NCBI GenBank assembly: GCA_030062745.1
Contig: CP099850.1
Coordinates: 2,108,001 to 2,172,000 of the forward strand
Reading direction: 5' to 3'
From: Capitulum mitella
Lineage: Eukaryota > Arthropoda > Thecostraca > Pollicipedomorpha > Pollicipedidae
Length of the DNA stretch: 64,000 nt
Part shown: positions 10,501-20,850 of the stretch, in pieces
Numbering within the stretch: the first letter of the stretch is position 1
How the letters are laid out: every line of letters begins with the position of its first letter
Translations under genes and position numbers: made by a program
Notes under the pieces: model-generated
Told to the model about the DNA's origin: nothing
Seen by the model: only the letters and a program-made list of their open reading frames with translations
Databases searched by the model: none

Positions 10501-11739
10501 TCACACGAGCGTGAAGTTGGTGTTGCCGCACCCCTTCGGCGAGACGTAGAACTTGTCGACGTGGACCGGGCGGCGAGGGCACCAGGCGGCCGGCTCGCGC
10601 AGCAACGAGCGGAACGCCAGACGGAACTGCTTGCTCATCAGGCAGTAGAGCAGGAAATTGACGGCCGAGTTGATGAGCGCCAGGATGTCGAGCAGTTCGC
10701 CGACGTGCTGGTAGCAGGTGCGGAAGAAGCGATCCTGCAGGATGCCCGAGAGCAGCGCCAGGATCCCCTGCGGGAACTCGGTCAGCAGGAAGAGCAGCAG
10801 CACGGCCACCAGCATGCGGGTGGTGCGGTCCGTCTGGCGCGTGCCCTTCAGCAGGTGGTGGTCGGCGTTGGCCGTCTTGGGGCAGCTGCTCAGCAGCCGC
10901 TTCTTGCGCCGCTTCGTCTCCAGCAGGACCCCGATCAGCCGCACCGAGAAGTAGGTCAGCGCCAAGCAAGGCGCCAGCTTGATGAGCACCGAGTAGAGCC
11001 AGAAGTTGGCCCGGTTCAGCAGGCCGTGGTGGCGCCGGCCGATCTCGCTGATGTCGATCGAGTAGAGGACGTCGTCGCCGCCGGCTGGCTGGCTGTGCAC
11101 GGCGAACGTGAAATAGGAAGGGATGCAGATGATGGGAGAGGCAATGTAGATGCCTATGATGACGGCCGTGGTCCGCCTCATGTTGCAAAAACGTACAGCC
11201 ACGTCCGGCCTCACAATCGACAGATAGCGCCACATCGCCAGCATGACCGTCATGAAGATGGACACCGTGTGGAAGACCTGGGCGAAGTGAGCGTGAAAGA
11301 GGACGTAGATAGCTGCCCAGTGGGAGAAGATATCGACCGCTTCATTGATATAGTGCTGGAAGGCGAACGAAATGTACTCGAGCATGACAGCCATATCGGC
11401 CACTGCCAGGCCGGTCAGGATGACATTCGTCGGCGACACCATGTCTTTCCGCATCAGGACTACGATGTTGAGCACGTTGGCGACGAATCCGAAGATGCAG
11501 ACAACAAGGGCGAGATAGCCGTGAAGCGGCCGGTACGTGTCCCGCAGCCAGCGCACCCCCTCGCCGCAGATGTCGGCGCTCTGGGTTGTCGCCGTGTCGC
11601 CCAGGTCGTCGAACTCGCCGCTTCGGTTGGTGAACGCCTCCCAGTCGCCGAGCGTCAGGTTCAGCCGCTGCAGCATGATGTTGAGGAACGCCTGGGCGTC
11701 CGTCCTCACCTCCGTGTTCATCGACATGTCTAACAGCAT
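10501..11739 (-). CDS. Rhodopsin-family GPCR, myosuppressin/DMSR-type neuropeptide receptor
   Basis: One uninterrupted 412-codon frame, ending TGA at 10501. It encodes a seven-helix plasma-membrane receptor. TM1 lies near residues 73-95 with GFVANVLNIVVL; TM2 near 105-128 with LAVADM; TM3 ends in WRY (170-172) in place of DRY; TM4 near 190-212; TM5 near 245-270; TM6 near 308-332 with FLLTEFPQGI; TM7 near 345-368 with NSAVNFLLY in place of NPxxY, followed by helix 8 (SKQFRLAFRSLL). The FLLTEFPQGI and NSAVNFLLYCxMS blocks are typical of arthropod myosuppressin receptors and nematode DMSR receptors, which bind FMRFamide-related peptides; the ligand is inferred. N-glycosylation sites are at N27 and N38. 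I chose the first ATG at 11739; two later in-frame Met codons (residues 5 and 7) are alternatives. Codon use is much more GC-rich than the surroundings. Confidence 0.92.
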   Translation of the reverse strand: MLLDMSMNTEVRTDAQAFLNIMLQRLNLTLGDWEAFTNRSGEFDDLGDTATTQSADICGEGVRWLRDTYRPLHGYLALVVCIFGFVANVLNIVVLMRKDMVSPTNVILTGLAVADMAVMLEYISFAFQHYINEAVDIFSHWAAIYVLFHAHFAQVFHTVSIFMTVMLAMWRYLSIVRPDVAVRFCNMRRTTAVIIGIYIASPIICIPSYFTFAVHSQPAGGDDVLYSIDISEIGRRHHGLLNRANFWLYSVLIKLAPCLALTYFSVRLIGVLLETKRRKKRLLSSCPKTANADHHLLKGTRQTDRTTRMLVAVLLLFLLTEFPQGILALLSGILQDRFFRTCYQHVGELLDILALINSAVNFLLYCLMSKQFRLAFRSLLREPAAWCPRRPVHVDKFYVSPKGCGNTNFTLV

Positions 11740-11758
11740 CAAGGGTGGCTGTGGCTAT

Positions 11759-11775
11759 CCTGCGGGAGAAAGTCG
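11759..11775 (-). other. Candidate 3' splice site in the GPCR 5' UTR
   Basis: On the minus strand GACTTTCTCCCGCAG|GAT lies 20 bases before the start codon: a pyrimidine tract followed by CAG. It would place the whole coding region in one exon with an upstream non-coding exon, common in GPCR genes. The upstream exon was not located. Confidence 0.45.
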
Positions 11776-13874
11776 GAGGTCAAAGTCGAGATGTCAGGTG
11801 TGAACTTTAACCGGAGGTGGCCTCGGGAGGGAAATACACCATGCCTGCAGCGGGCTGAGCAAACAAAACAGCATCAGCCTGGTCAGTTCTTTAGCCAGAG
11901 CCACATGGACAGCCTACAGATTACGGCATCGCGTGACGACGACGCAGTTCAAGATCGCCAGTTAGAGCGGAAGCACATCGCCACAGCAGTGTCAGTCGAC
12001 ACGGTATAGTGCCGATGGTAAATGTGGCACGACATCAGACCGAACAGCACTCCGCCATCCGACTGAACAGCATCATCTCGCCGGTTTATGTGACACAACA
12101 CTACTAGCGAGGAGGCCCAACACGAACAACTGAGGAAGACCGCACTGTGTGGCGCGATAGGCTACACGACATCAGCAGGTCCGGCACTGCAGCAGAGCCA
12201 GTGTCGCGAAAGCACGGGCAACAGCTCCTTCGGGAGTCAGAGCAGCATTTCGGACAGTGTGCCACCGTTGCGTCAACTGCGAAACGCATCGGTGGCCCAG
12301 GCACTACTGTTTAATGCATGCTTTATTGTTGAAGCATTTGCCCACAACCACACGCCGATTGACAATGAATGGTAATGACTGGCCGCGGGCCCAAAGAAGC
12401 AGAACTCTTCTATTTGGATCGACCTAACACACCACAGCTGTCATCTGGTTTGTTGTTGGCAACCGGCATTGAGTTTCAACTCTGCGCTGCCTGCCATGGT
12501 GGACCAAATCGCATGCTCTAATAATGCATTCATAGGCCATGCCCGTAAAGCCGAATCGGTTCGACGGGAGTCCTATGGTATATTTGGTCCATTTTTAAAA
12601 TACAATTTGGCGAGTGCAAGTGTTTTCGTCAAAAACATCTCGCAGTTTGATGAACAGATTGTTTCACGATTTCATTTACTAGGAATGTTTAATAATCTCA
12701 TTCAGTGATATTGTTGCCAGCGGTTCGGGTTTCACCATAATCCCAGATATCGAGTAAGCAATGTGGAAAAGCGTGCTAACGACCAGCTTCTTGTGTCTTC
12801 GGTTCATTGGGACTACTGCTACTGATGATTTAAGGTCAGCTTTTGTGTCAGTTGCTATCCACAGGTATCCCAGATTTTAATCAGGCATCTGAATGACTGC
12901 TAGCATGACGAGCCTGACTGCCATTGTGTTCTGGACCACATGGGCCATCCAGTGCACTCAAACTATCTGACAGTGTGAACCGGACTATTTCAAAAGCTCC
13001 GATTCGGGAGGGGGGAGGATCTAGAAAATATGACAGGAAAGTAAATAACACTGCAGAACAGAAGGTATTGCGCACAACGGTCTGCTTGTTTTCTTTCTTG
13101 GACTCTTATTCGCCATTATGAAGCAGTTGCCAGTCGCACTATTCGACTAATTCGCCGCTGTGAAAACGGCCGACTGGTCCAGCTCACTGACGCAAATTGT
13201 TTTAATTGGTCCGGTAGAAGGGATGGAGAGAATAACTGATACAACGTAAATGAAAACACAGAATACGAGGCTATGACAGAACGGTGCACTAATTTTTTTT
13301 CTCTTGCCCCTCATTCCGCTGTTAGAAACATTTGTCCCTGGGACTTTTTCGTAGGACTTTTCGATTTATCATCGCTGCGAAAATGGCTACTGATAAGTTT
13401 TAACAGTCCACTGTGCGGATATGCCTATGATCAAAATTCCAAAACATAACAACAATTATTCTCTAAGTCGTTTCGCGAATATAACGATCCCTCATCAAAC
13501 CCAAATATTTCCAATCTTGCTGAGCATCTGAGGCCTTTCTTTTTTGATTTAGCCTTTCCTTCTCTCAATCACGGTGGCATGCTACAGGAGAAAATAGACT
13601 GCATTCTCTAGTGTGTGTCACTGGATTTGAGCTGCACTGCAACATATCTGGCATCGTTAGGAGCTCCAGTACATCGAGCCAGATTCCAATAACCCTGGCT
13701 GCAAGTTCAGGTTGATGCTGACATTGGCATCACATCTGAAAAAATTGCCACCTCTGACGTTATTGTTTTCCGATTAATTGGAAAATACACCAGAAAAGAC
13801 ATAAAAAAGTTTGCCGCCCTTTTCAATAAACATATCTTGAATAAAACCTCCTTCCAGCTCGGATATATATGTAT
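11776..13874. other. Gene-free stretch upstream of the GPCR gene
   Basis: This should contain the promoter and any upstream exon of the receptor gene, but no clear TATA box, initiator or donor stands out. Short open frames on both strands lack recognisable domains. Nothing repetitive was noted apart from poly-T at 13292-13301. Confidence 0.4.

Positions 13875-13936
<62 letters not shown>
13875..13936. repeat. Compound (CA)n(TA)n microsatellite
   Basis: A run of ACACAC passes directly into ATATAT of about 22 units. Confidence 0.95.
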
Positions 13937-13937
<1 letters not shown>

Positions 13938-14039
13938 TAACTGGAAACGACAGCATGATTGGTGTTAACGGCCTTCTCGGATAAGTTTTTGATATTTCGT
14001 ACAGAAAGAAATAAAGCATTTCCTGTATTGCAGTTATAT

Positions 14040-15010
14040 ATATGACATTCCCGTAGATATCAAGGACCTAGACAGTTTAAACTTGTTGAAAACGAAACTA
14101 CGGGGGAATTCCAGCTTGAGCTTCACCACCGACGAAAGTCTAGCGTATAAAATCAGCTTCCTGAATGTGGCGATTGACAGCTCAGACAGGCGCCTTGTCA
14201 CCAGCGTACGCCAAAACCTTCCGACGCCGGAAGTTGTCTCAACGGCGACAGCGAGTGCCCCAGCCGCTACAAGACGAGCGTGATCAGAGCCTGCGTCCAC
14301 CGCACTCTAACCATTGCTCCTCGTGGATTCCCCTGGATCAAGAGCTCCGAACAGTCCAGCAGATACTAGTCAACAACAACTAACCCATGCAACTCATCGA
14401 TAACGCTATCAACAAGGCCGTCTCTAAACATCACAACCATCATGCAACACCCAAGGATCATACTGCGACTACTCACAAGCTCTTTTACAAGAATACTATG
14501 TCTTCCAGTCACAAGGTGGACGAGAAGGTTCTCCAAGACATTATTAACCGAAACATCAAGACCAGAAACCCGAAAGATAGGCTCAAACTCATCATTTACT
14601 AGAAAAATCCTACGACATCCTCCATCATCCTGAGAAACAGCACGTCCGAAGACCCTGTTGTGCTGAAACAGTCCAACGTTATCTATTTTTACAAATATCA
14701 AAAAGGAGACTGCGCAATCCTTAAAAACTACACGTAGGACACACCGCGACATCCGTCAGCAGACAAGTGACCATGCGCTCGCAAAGCGGTGGCCCGCTCA
14801 CGCACACCGAGCGGATCCACCCGAGGAACTAACTAGACGATACATGATTAATAATCGGAGAGCCATCGCAACCGATGACAGACGACGACTCCAAATACTG
14901 AAAGCTGTCTATATACGCGATTTGGGCCCGACCATCAGCAGTCCAGTCAACGCCCGGGGCACCCTGCAACTTTCTGACGGTGCTTCGCTGGGACGACGGA
15001 TTTAGATTCT
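14040..15010 (+). pseudogene. Second Penelope-like element, RT C-terminus plus GIY-YIG
   Basis: Plus strand, several frames in order. 14080-14165 gives LLKTKLRGNSSLSFTTDES, then ISFLNVAIDSSDRRLVTSV, the RT thumb pattern 'L.FT.E....I.FLD'. 14250-14273 gives SECPSRYK. 14330-14420 gives SSWIPLDQEL and QQILVNNNYPMQLIDNAI. 14575-14735 gives DRLKLIIYY and NVIYFYKYQKGDC, leading into the GIY-YIG domain. 14725-15000 gives VGHTATSVSRQ, TRRYMINNRRAIA, and RRLQILKAVYIRDLGPTI, ending in TLQLSDG. The element is 5'-truncated and frameshifted but more collinear than the copy at 8575-10065, and belongs to a clearly different lineage. Confidence 0.85.
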
Positions 15011-15570
15011 CGCAGGCCAAAAATACCAAGAGCTGTGTGATTTATGAATGTGTTTGACCAACGTTTTCATCTAATCGCGTGTTTGAACTGCCTCACTGTA
15101 TGCTTGAAAATGCTCTAATGTAGGATGAAACGCTGAAAATATATACCAAATATCTGCTATGCTCCATTCTTTATGCATGAATATTACAATTATCTTGAGG
15201 AAACACGGCCCAGTAACAAAAAAAATTATACGAAATGTTGAGAACTTATCCAAATACGTTGTCAGCGCCAATCGAGCTGTTGTTTTCAATGAACATTGTT
15301 TGAAGAACAATCTGCTTCCATAATATTGGAATATGTATTTATGTAAGTTTGGACGAGCTTTTATTCAAGACAGATTTCATTCCAAAATAACGGCAGATTC
15401 CATTTTCATGTCTTTTCTGGTGTATCTTGCAACTAGTCGGGCATTTCTCGTTAAATCAAAGCTTAGATTTGAAATAGGATGTACAAAATAAGTCATGTAT
15501 TAACGTTGCAGAAATGCCCTTTTCCATTCTGCGAATTACCTGCTGAACAATGGAGTACAGTATTTCTATC
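15011..15570. other. Gene-free stretch
   Basis: AT-rich with no recognisable gene or repeat. Confidence 0.4.
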
Positions 15571-16594
15571 TCGCGTAAACCTTCGAGAAATGTAATAGGT
15601 CTTACATATTTTGAGAAAGTTTATGCCAATGACAAGCACTGACTGAGAACACGACGATGCTCAGGACATGTAGTGACAACATACATCTTTACGTACATGA
15701 AGCCCTTTTTACATGCGTGGAACGATAGCTATCACGAAATGTTTATAAAATGTTAAAAGCACAAGATATGGTCAGCATTCGGGCTTATTGCCTTATTCAG
15801 GACAGATGCCTTCAATGTTTTTTTAAGGATTTGTGTCCTGAAGAAAGGCTGACCATGTCTTTGTTTCTAACGTTTTTTAAACAGCCTGCCATTTTAAACT
15901 CGACGGCGTAATGCACGCTGGAAATGGAGTTAACAGTTGGTCACAGAACGCCATCTAATTTACGAAATAACAAAGTTCAGGCAGCTCCCAAAAGCCCCCG
16001 TGTCATACAACTTTATTTATTTATTTAAGTTGGGCCTTAAAAAAGTATGTTCGTGTATCGTGGTAGGACGGTTCCTTTCAGACTTATCCTGTTAAAAGCG
16101 ATTGCAGCCTTGACTCTCAACAGCTTTCTTATTGTCGTTTTTTCGACGGGGCGAGCTGTCATCAAACTCCTTTGTTAATTGTAAATTGTTAACATTGATT
16201 TGTTACTTGTATTGTCACAAAGACGCTCAATTATTAACATTAACAAAACTTTCTCATCTGTGGAATTCAAATAGATAGGTATCGCGGTGCCACACGTTAG
16301 ATTTGAACAATTACATACAAGGTTATGCGCAATGAATATAAAACTACTTTCTTTCTTGATATTTCTTAACAGCGAAAATTCTGTGTTAGGTTTCAGCAGG
16401 CCAGATAAAAGTCAAGGCTATTCCTAAACTGAATGTCACTTTGCATTTTTGTATAAAAAGGGCTTCATGTACGTAAAGACGTATGTTGTCACTACATGTC
16501 CTGAGCATCATCGTATTCTCAGTCAGTGCTTGTCATTGGCATAAACTTTCTCAAAACATGTAAGACCTATTACATTTCTCGAAGGTTTACGCGA
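15571..16594. mobile_element. Foldback element with 142 bp terminal inverted repeats
   Basis: The arm 15571-15712 (starting TCGCGTAAACCTTCGAG, ending GAAGCCCTTTTTA) is the reverse complement of 16453-16594 with only about four differences. About 740 bp of AT-rich spacer without a coding region lies between. Flanking bases (TTTCTATC left, CTTAAGTT right) show no target duplication, so either the ends are not the true termini or this is an inverted segmental duplication. Confidence 0.8.
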
Positions 16595-16921
16595 CTTAAG
16601 TTATATCAGAAGTCGTTATATGAGTCAGAAGAATACAAAACTTGGGAAACTAAATGTCAAGAGGAGGAATTAAGATTTCATCAAAAATTAAGGATGAGAA
16701 TTAAAAACTAAGAATTAAGAAATAGGAATAAAGAGTAAAAATTAAGGCTCAGCGTTCCGTGGAACCAGAATTTCCAGCCCTATCCACAACACACAACTTT
16801 CATTTGGCCACCTACGTGCCAAATGCAAGCTGCGCATGGTAAATGGTTAGATTATAAATAAATTAAGGCCTTCCAATACAACTAGCATCGAATCCCTCAT
16901 TTACACCCACACTCCCACAAA

Positions 16922-17165
16922 CATTGTTTACTTCCGCCTTTGCGCAATTACGCTGGCCACCCTCGGCAAACGTAGCCAGATCATTCGGACTAACTGATCA
17001 CCTGGTTAACTAGAGTATTTCTATCGATTACGGTTGAAATGATGGAAAATCTGCCAGCGTAGCATATTTCCGCGGACCTTAGCGCGCGGGCAAGCTGGTA
17101 CACTTAACAAAGATTACTGTCAGTGCCTGGTTATAAATAACTTAGATTACAATTCACCGCATACC
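16922..17165 (+). repeat. Dispersed repeat, copy inverted at 44150-44375
   Basis: Blocks CTTCCGCCTTTGCG, GCTGGCCACCCTCGGCAAAC, GTAGCCAGATCA, ATCGATTACGG and GATTACTGTCAGTGCCTGGTT recur in the same order on the minus strand at 44150-44375. The flanking bases do not match. Probably an uncharacterised transposon or SINE-like repeat. The region from 16640 to 16745, just before it, is rich in AATTAAG words. Confidence 0.7.
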
Positions 17166-17326
17166 TATCTGTCAGACTACTCCCCGTGAAAGAGTTCGTA
17201 TCTTTGTGGATTAGGACACACAGCCTTTTGAGCTCAGGTGTCTACGGTCTTGTATCAAGTCCGATGTCTCTTTAGGTAGAGGAGTCGATTTTCATTTTTT
17301 TTTGAGAGAACCCTGGCCCGTCCATG

Positions 17327-17700
17327 GTTGATTTGGGCCCCTCCAATGTTGCTTTGGCGCCAAATATTTTCTGCCGGTTTTGAAGGGATATGAGTAACAG
17401 TAATAAAAAGAACGGAATATATGAAAGAAATGTATATATACTATATATACTATATATACTATAAATATATATATACTGATATATATATATATATACATCT
17501 ATTACGATAAATGTTTATCATTTAGCGTTTATTCTTTAACGTTTACTGTTTGCTGAAATCTATTATTTGATAAATAATGGGGAAAAAAAATTATTTATTT
17601 CTTTTCGCCAAAATATAATGGACTAAATCAATTGAGAAACCCACATTTAGGGGGAGGTTAGGCTGTTGTGCCCCTGGCTCGGCCCTCCAGTCATTTACAG
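17327..17700 (+). repeat. Dispersed repeat containing a (TA)n microsatellite
   Basis: Plus-strand counterpart of 7610-7820. Between the two conserved halves sits a TATATACTATA-type microsatellite (17432-17496), absent from the other copy. Confidence 0.6.
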
Positions 17701-18405
17701 AAATCAGCACCCCTGTCGTCAGCACCTTTTTCGGACAAGCAATGAGGTTATCGGCCTCATTGCTGAATACTTACGACATCTCTGGACCTCTCAGTGGCGA
17801 TTTTTTCTCCTTTCAACGATCATTTTTACCGTCGGAAAGAGGCTGCCACTTGGTCTAATTGGTACGTGTCTGCCACTGGGTCCCACCTGTGCCAAACATT
17901 TTCATGTTTCATTCCACCTATGCCAAACAAAACGAAGTATTTGCATGTTTCGCCTTGAAAAATATGGCTTGAAAAATGTTCCCAGGAGTTCCAGCTCATT
18001 TTTGCCGATTAATGTCTTAAAGAATTGCTCTTATGGGTTATACATGGAAGAATGACTCTTTTTCGCGTACAATCAATCGCTCGATCCACGCCAGTCCTTT
18101 TTTCATTTCCAAAATGGCAAGCATCCCAATATAACGTTTACAAAAGAGGACGAGAAGGACGGTACTCTTCCTTTGTTAGACATTTTGCTTCATAAGGGTG
18201 GCGGCAAGCTATGAACCTCTGTGTACTGTAAGCCCATTTTTACGGGTCTTGATACCAGTTTTTTCAGCTTCGCTCCCATTATCCTAAAGAAGTGTGTGGT
18301 CAGGTCTGGTCAAATCTGGACAAATGACGTCAGGCCAAGCGTTTCGTGTTTTCAGCCCGACCTCAACATACCAATTTTTCATACGGAAGTACATTTCCCG
18401 AGGAT
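17701..18405. other. Gene-free stretch
   Basis: A plus-strand frame of 129 codons (17666-18055) is open but shows no recognisable domain and overlaps the repeat above. Nothing else noted. Confidence 0.4.
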
Positions 18406-19050
18406 CTTTTTCAAAAGCATACTTACAGAAAAATAGCCAGAATTGGGTTGGCGGAGCACTTCACTGCCCGACTGCCATTACAGGCCACGGAATGAAAAAA
18501 AAACTGCGACTTTGTGCCCAATTCGCAAGTTGTCGTTACGTCGGCAGCGGTTGTTTCTATGCCGCATCGGCGCGGCATGCTGCGGGGCAGGCCATATCTA
18601 AAGGCTTGTGCAGTACCAAAACCTCGAGATATGGCATAATGCATTTACAATCCTATTGTTACATAGCACACAGCATTACTGCATTAAAGATAGTGGCTTC
18701 AAGCATATCTTATTGTTCCAACAGTGTTGTTCAAAAGCATGAATATCAGATGATATACCCACTGAAATTGATAATTATCTGGACATTTCATCTGGCATTC
18801 GTGCTTAAGAGCAACACTTTTGAAGCCTCGAGATATGACATTCACCTTTAGCCTTAGTTTCCGGAGCATGCTCGCGCCGATGCGGAATAGAAACAATCAC
18901 TGCCGACGTAACGATAACTCACGGATTTTGGATAAAGTCGAGCTTGGTTCTCTTCTTTCTGTGGTCCGCAATGGCAAGGTGGCAGTGCGCATGCTCTGTT
19001 AATCCACTTCTGGCTATTTTTCATAAGTATGCATACTTGCCTTGTAAGGA
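18406..19050. mobile_element. Foldback element, ~640 bp imperfect hairpin
   Basis: Left arm from AGCATACTTACAG and AAAAATAGCCAGAA pairs with the right arm near 18990-19050 (read in reverse complement as CATACTTATGAAAAATAGCC). Further paired blocks are CGTTACGTCGGCAG, TGTTTCTATGCCGCATCGGC and the CTCGAGATATG region. Near the centre GTGTTGTTCAAAAGCATGAA (from 18724) pairs with the reverse complement of 18800-18821. The left arm carries an extra ~70 bp relative to the right. The symmetry centre is about 18770. Confidence 0.75.
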
Positions 19051-19209
19051 TATGCCGGTGAAATGGCATACATAGCAAACAGATGATCACAAGCCGGAAC
19101 TTAAGATGATCAACAAAAAGCAACCCTCCCAAGGCTGGCAAAAGTTAATGGCCGACATCGGCGTGGGTTTAATTTGCCGCTAATCGGGACGGAAGGTAAT
19201 TTTGGACAG

Positions 19210-19550
19210 TCTTGTGCTTGATTCCAAGTCAAAGAAAGTCCATTTCGAATCTGACTCATGGTTTGTTTACTCTATTCTGATTCGGATTCAACGTGGTTTT
19301 CCAAAGCTGGATCAATTCAGACTCCTACTGAAAATTAAGTGACAATTTCGGGATCGATTCCATTAAGATTTCCGATTTACATGAACCCATTGGAATCAGT
19401 TCTAATTCTGCTTCCGTGGTTGAACTCCGACTCTGATTCCGGCGCTTCTCGGTCGAATCGATTCCAATTTTGGCTCTGGACGGAATGGAATCGATTCGGG
19501 TGTCCATTATGAGTCCGATTGAATCGATCACAAGTCCGATTCTGTGGGCT
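19210..19550. repeat. GATTC/GAATC-rich tract
   Basis: Over ~340 bp the words GATTC, GAATC, GATTCC, GGAATC and ATCGATTCC recur more than a dozen times at irregular spacing on both strands. It is a degenerate palindromic simple repeat (core GAATCGATTC) with no reading frame. Confidence 0.7.
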
Positions 19551-19567
19551 TGGCATTGCCCGGATGT

Positions 19568-20850
19568 GTTAACCCGGCACCGCCTGGCGTGTTTTTGCAC
19601 CCTTGACCGCCTGGGGGTGTCAAAAAGGGTACTCCCTGCTATCTCAGGATCTAACCGTCAGATCTGAACCGGTGTACCACCAGTCGATTGCAATGAGTCT
19701 TGCGGTTCAGCAAATAACATGTTAGCCCTGGTCACGTGACAGATTAAGTCAGAGCTCAGGTAAACACATCACACGACGTCGGCAACACTGACATCGGTTT
19801 GTGCATCATATCATCGGCGAAAGCAAACGAAAAGTCACGGTCTTCTGCATCAGAAGCATGCCAAAATGTTAAGAAATGTCTGTTCAAGGTCAGCTTAGGT
19901 CAGATGAAATGCTGGTCTTACTTTACATGCAAAATATCGATACCCGCTCGCTGCCGTTTGGATTCGCGTGACAAAAAGGACAGAAGTAAGACATTCTGAT
20001 GACCAGTTTTACATTAGCTGCCCGTCGCCCGGTCAAGGTCAGTTCAGGCCAGGTCAGATAAGGTTGCATTACTTTTCCTGCCAAAGAGCAATAATTACTC
20101 GCCGGAATTCTTAATTGCGTGAAGCACGGAACTGAAACGACATCTCGTGGTAATTAAATCTGCTCTGTCTGTTCCTTATTGTGTCAACGTCAAGCCAGGT
20201 CAGGAGAAATAGTCATTTTTCTTTCTTGACTAAGAACAACAATTACTCTCTGCTGCTACTAAGTGAGCTTCATTTATTTCTTTTTTTATTAACCCTGAAA
20301 GATCTTCATTTGTTCCAGCTAAATGTTGCATTTCATTTCGTTTTGACATCTACCTATGACATGACCTGACATGACCTCACGCTGCATTTGGTAAACCTTA
20401 CCAAGAGGCGCATATAGGTTTGCTTGTCTGGCTTGAACGATGCGGAAGGTCAGCGGCAAGCAGTTCTATCACCCAGAATGCAAATCAGTCCAATTGTCAT
20501 GATGCATATGACCTAGCGTAAACTCTCATGTTGGCGTGTGACGGTCGGATATCCTTTTGGGGACCGTAACCTATGTAAATCCAAGTAATTCATGCATTCG
20601 CGAATATTACCAAAAAAGAGTCATAAAAACGTCACCGCTAGAAAAGGAGAAAACATGCCTATAAGAGTTCACTTCTGACGTCATGTCTCTATCACCTGAC
20701 CAGGCATGGATATGGTTTGACATCATGATATGGAAAATTGATTGATGAACACATGTTGAAAATTTGGTTGGACTGGCTCTGATGGTTCAGTATTTATTCA
20801 GCAAAACCAAAGGGATGCCCTATTTGACATCCCCAGGCGGTGCCGGGTCA
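19568..20850. mobile_element. Terminal-inverted-repeat element with ~150 bp internal repeats
   Basis: The left end ACCCGGCACCGCCTGG is matched exactly in reverse complement at 20833-20848, and homology continues inward as CCGCCTGGGGGTGTCAAA against CCGCCTGGGGATGTCAAA. Inside, three degenerate units of ~150 bp begin at about 19885, 20033 and 20186, each opening with CAAGGTCAG or CAACGTCAAG and a GGTCAG pair. No transposase frame is seen, so it is non-autonomous. Its left 180 bp recurs at 766-945. Confidence 0.7.

Noticed and set aside
10265-11233. A 322-codon minus-strand frame overlapping the GPCR
   Set aside because: It is a shifted frame of the receptor gene, His/Pro/Arg/Ala-rich and without domains.
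10561-11733. A 390-codon plus-strand open frame opposite the GPCR
   Set aside because: It mirrors the receptor gene on the other strand; its Gln/Val/Arg/Asp-rich text is the usual antisense shadow of GC-rich coding sequence.
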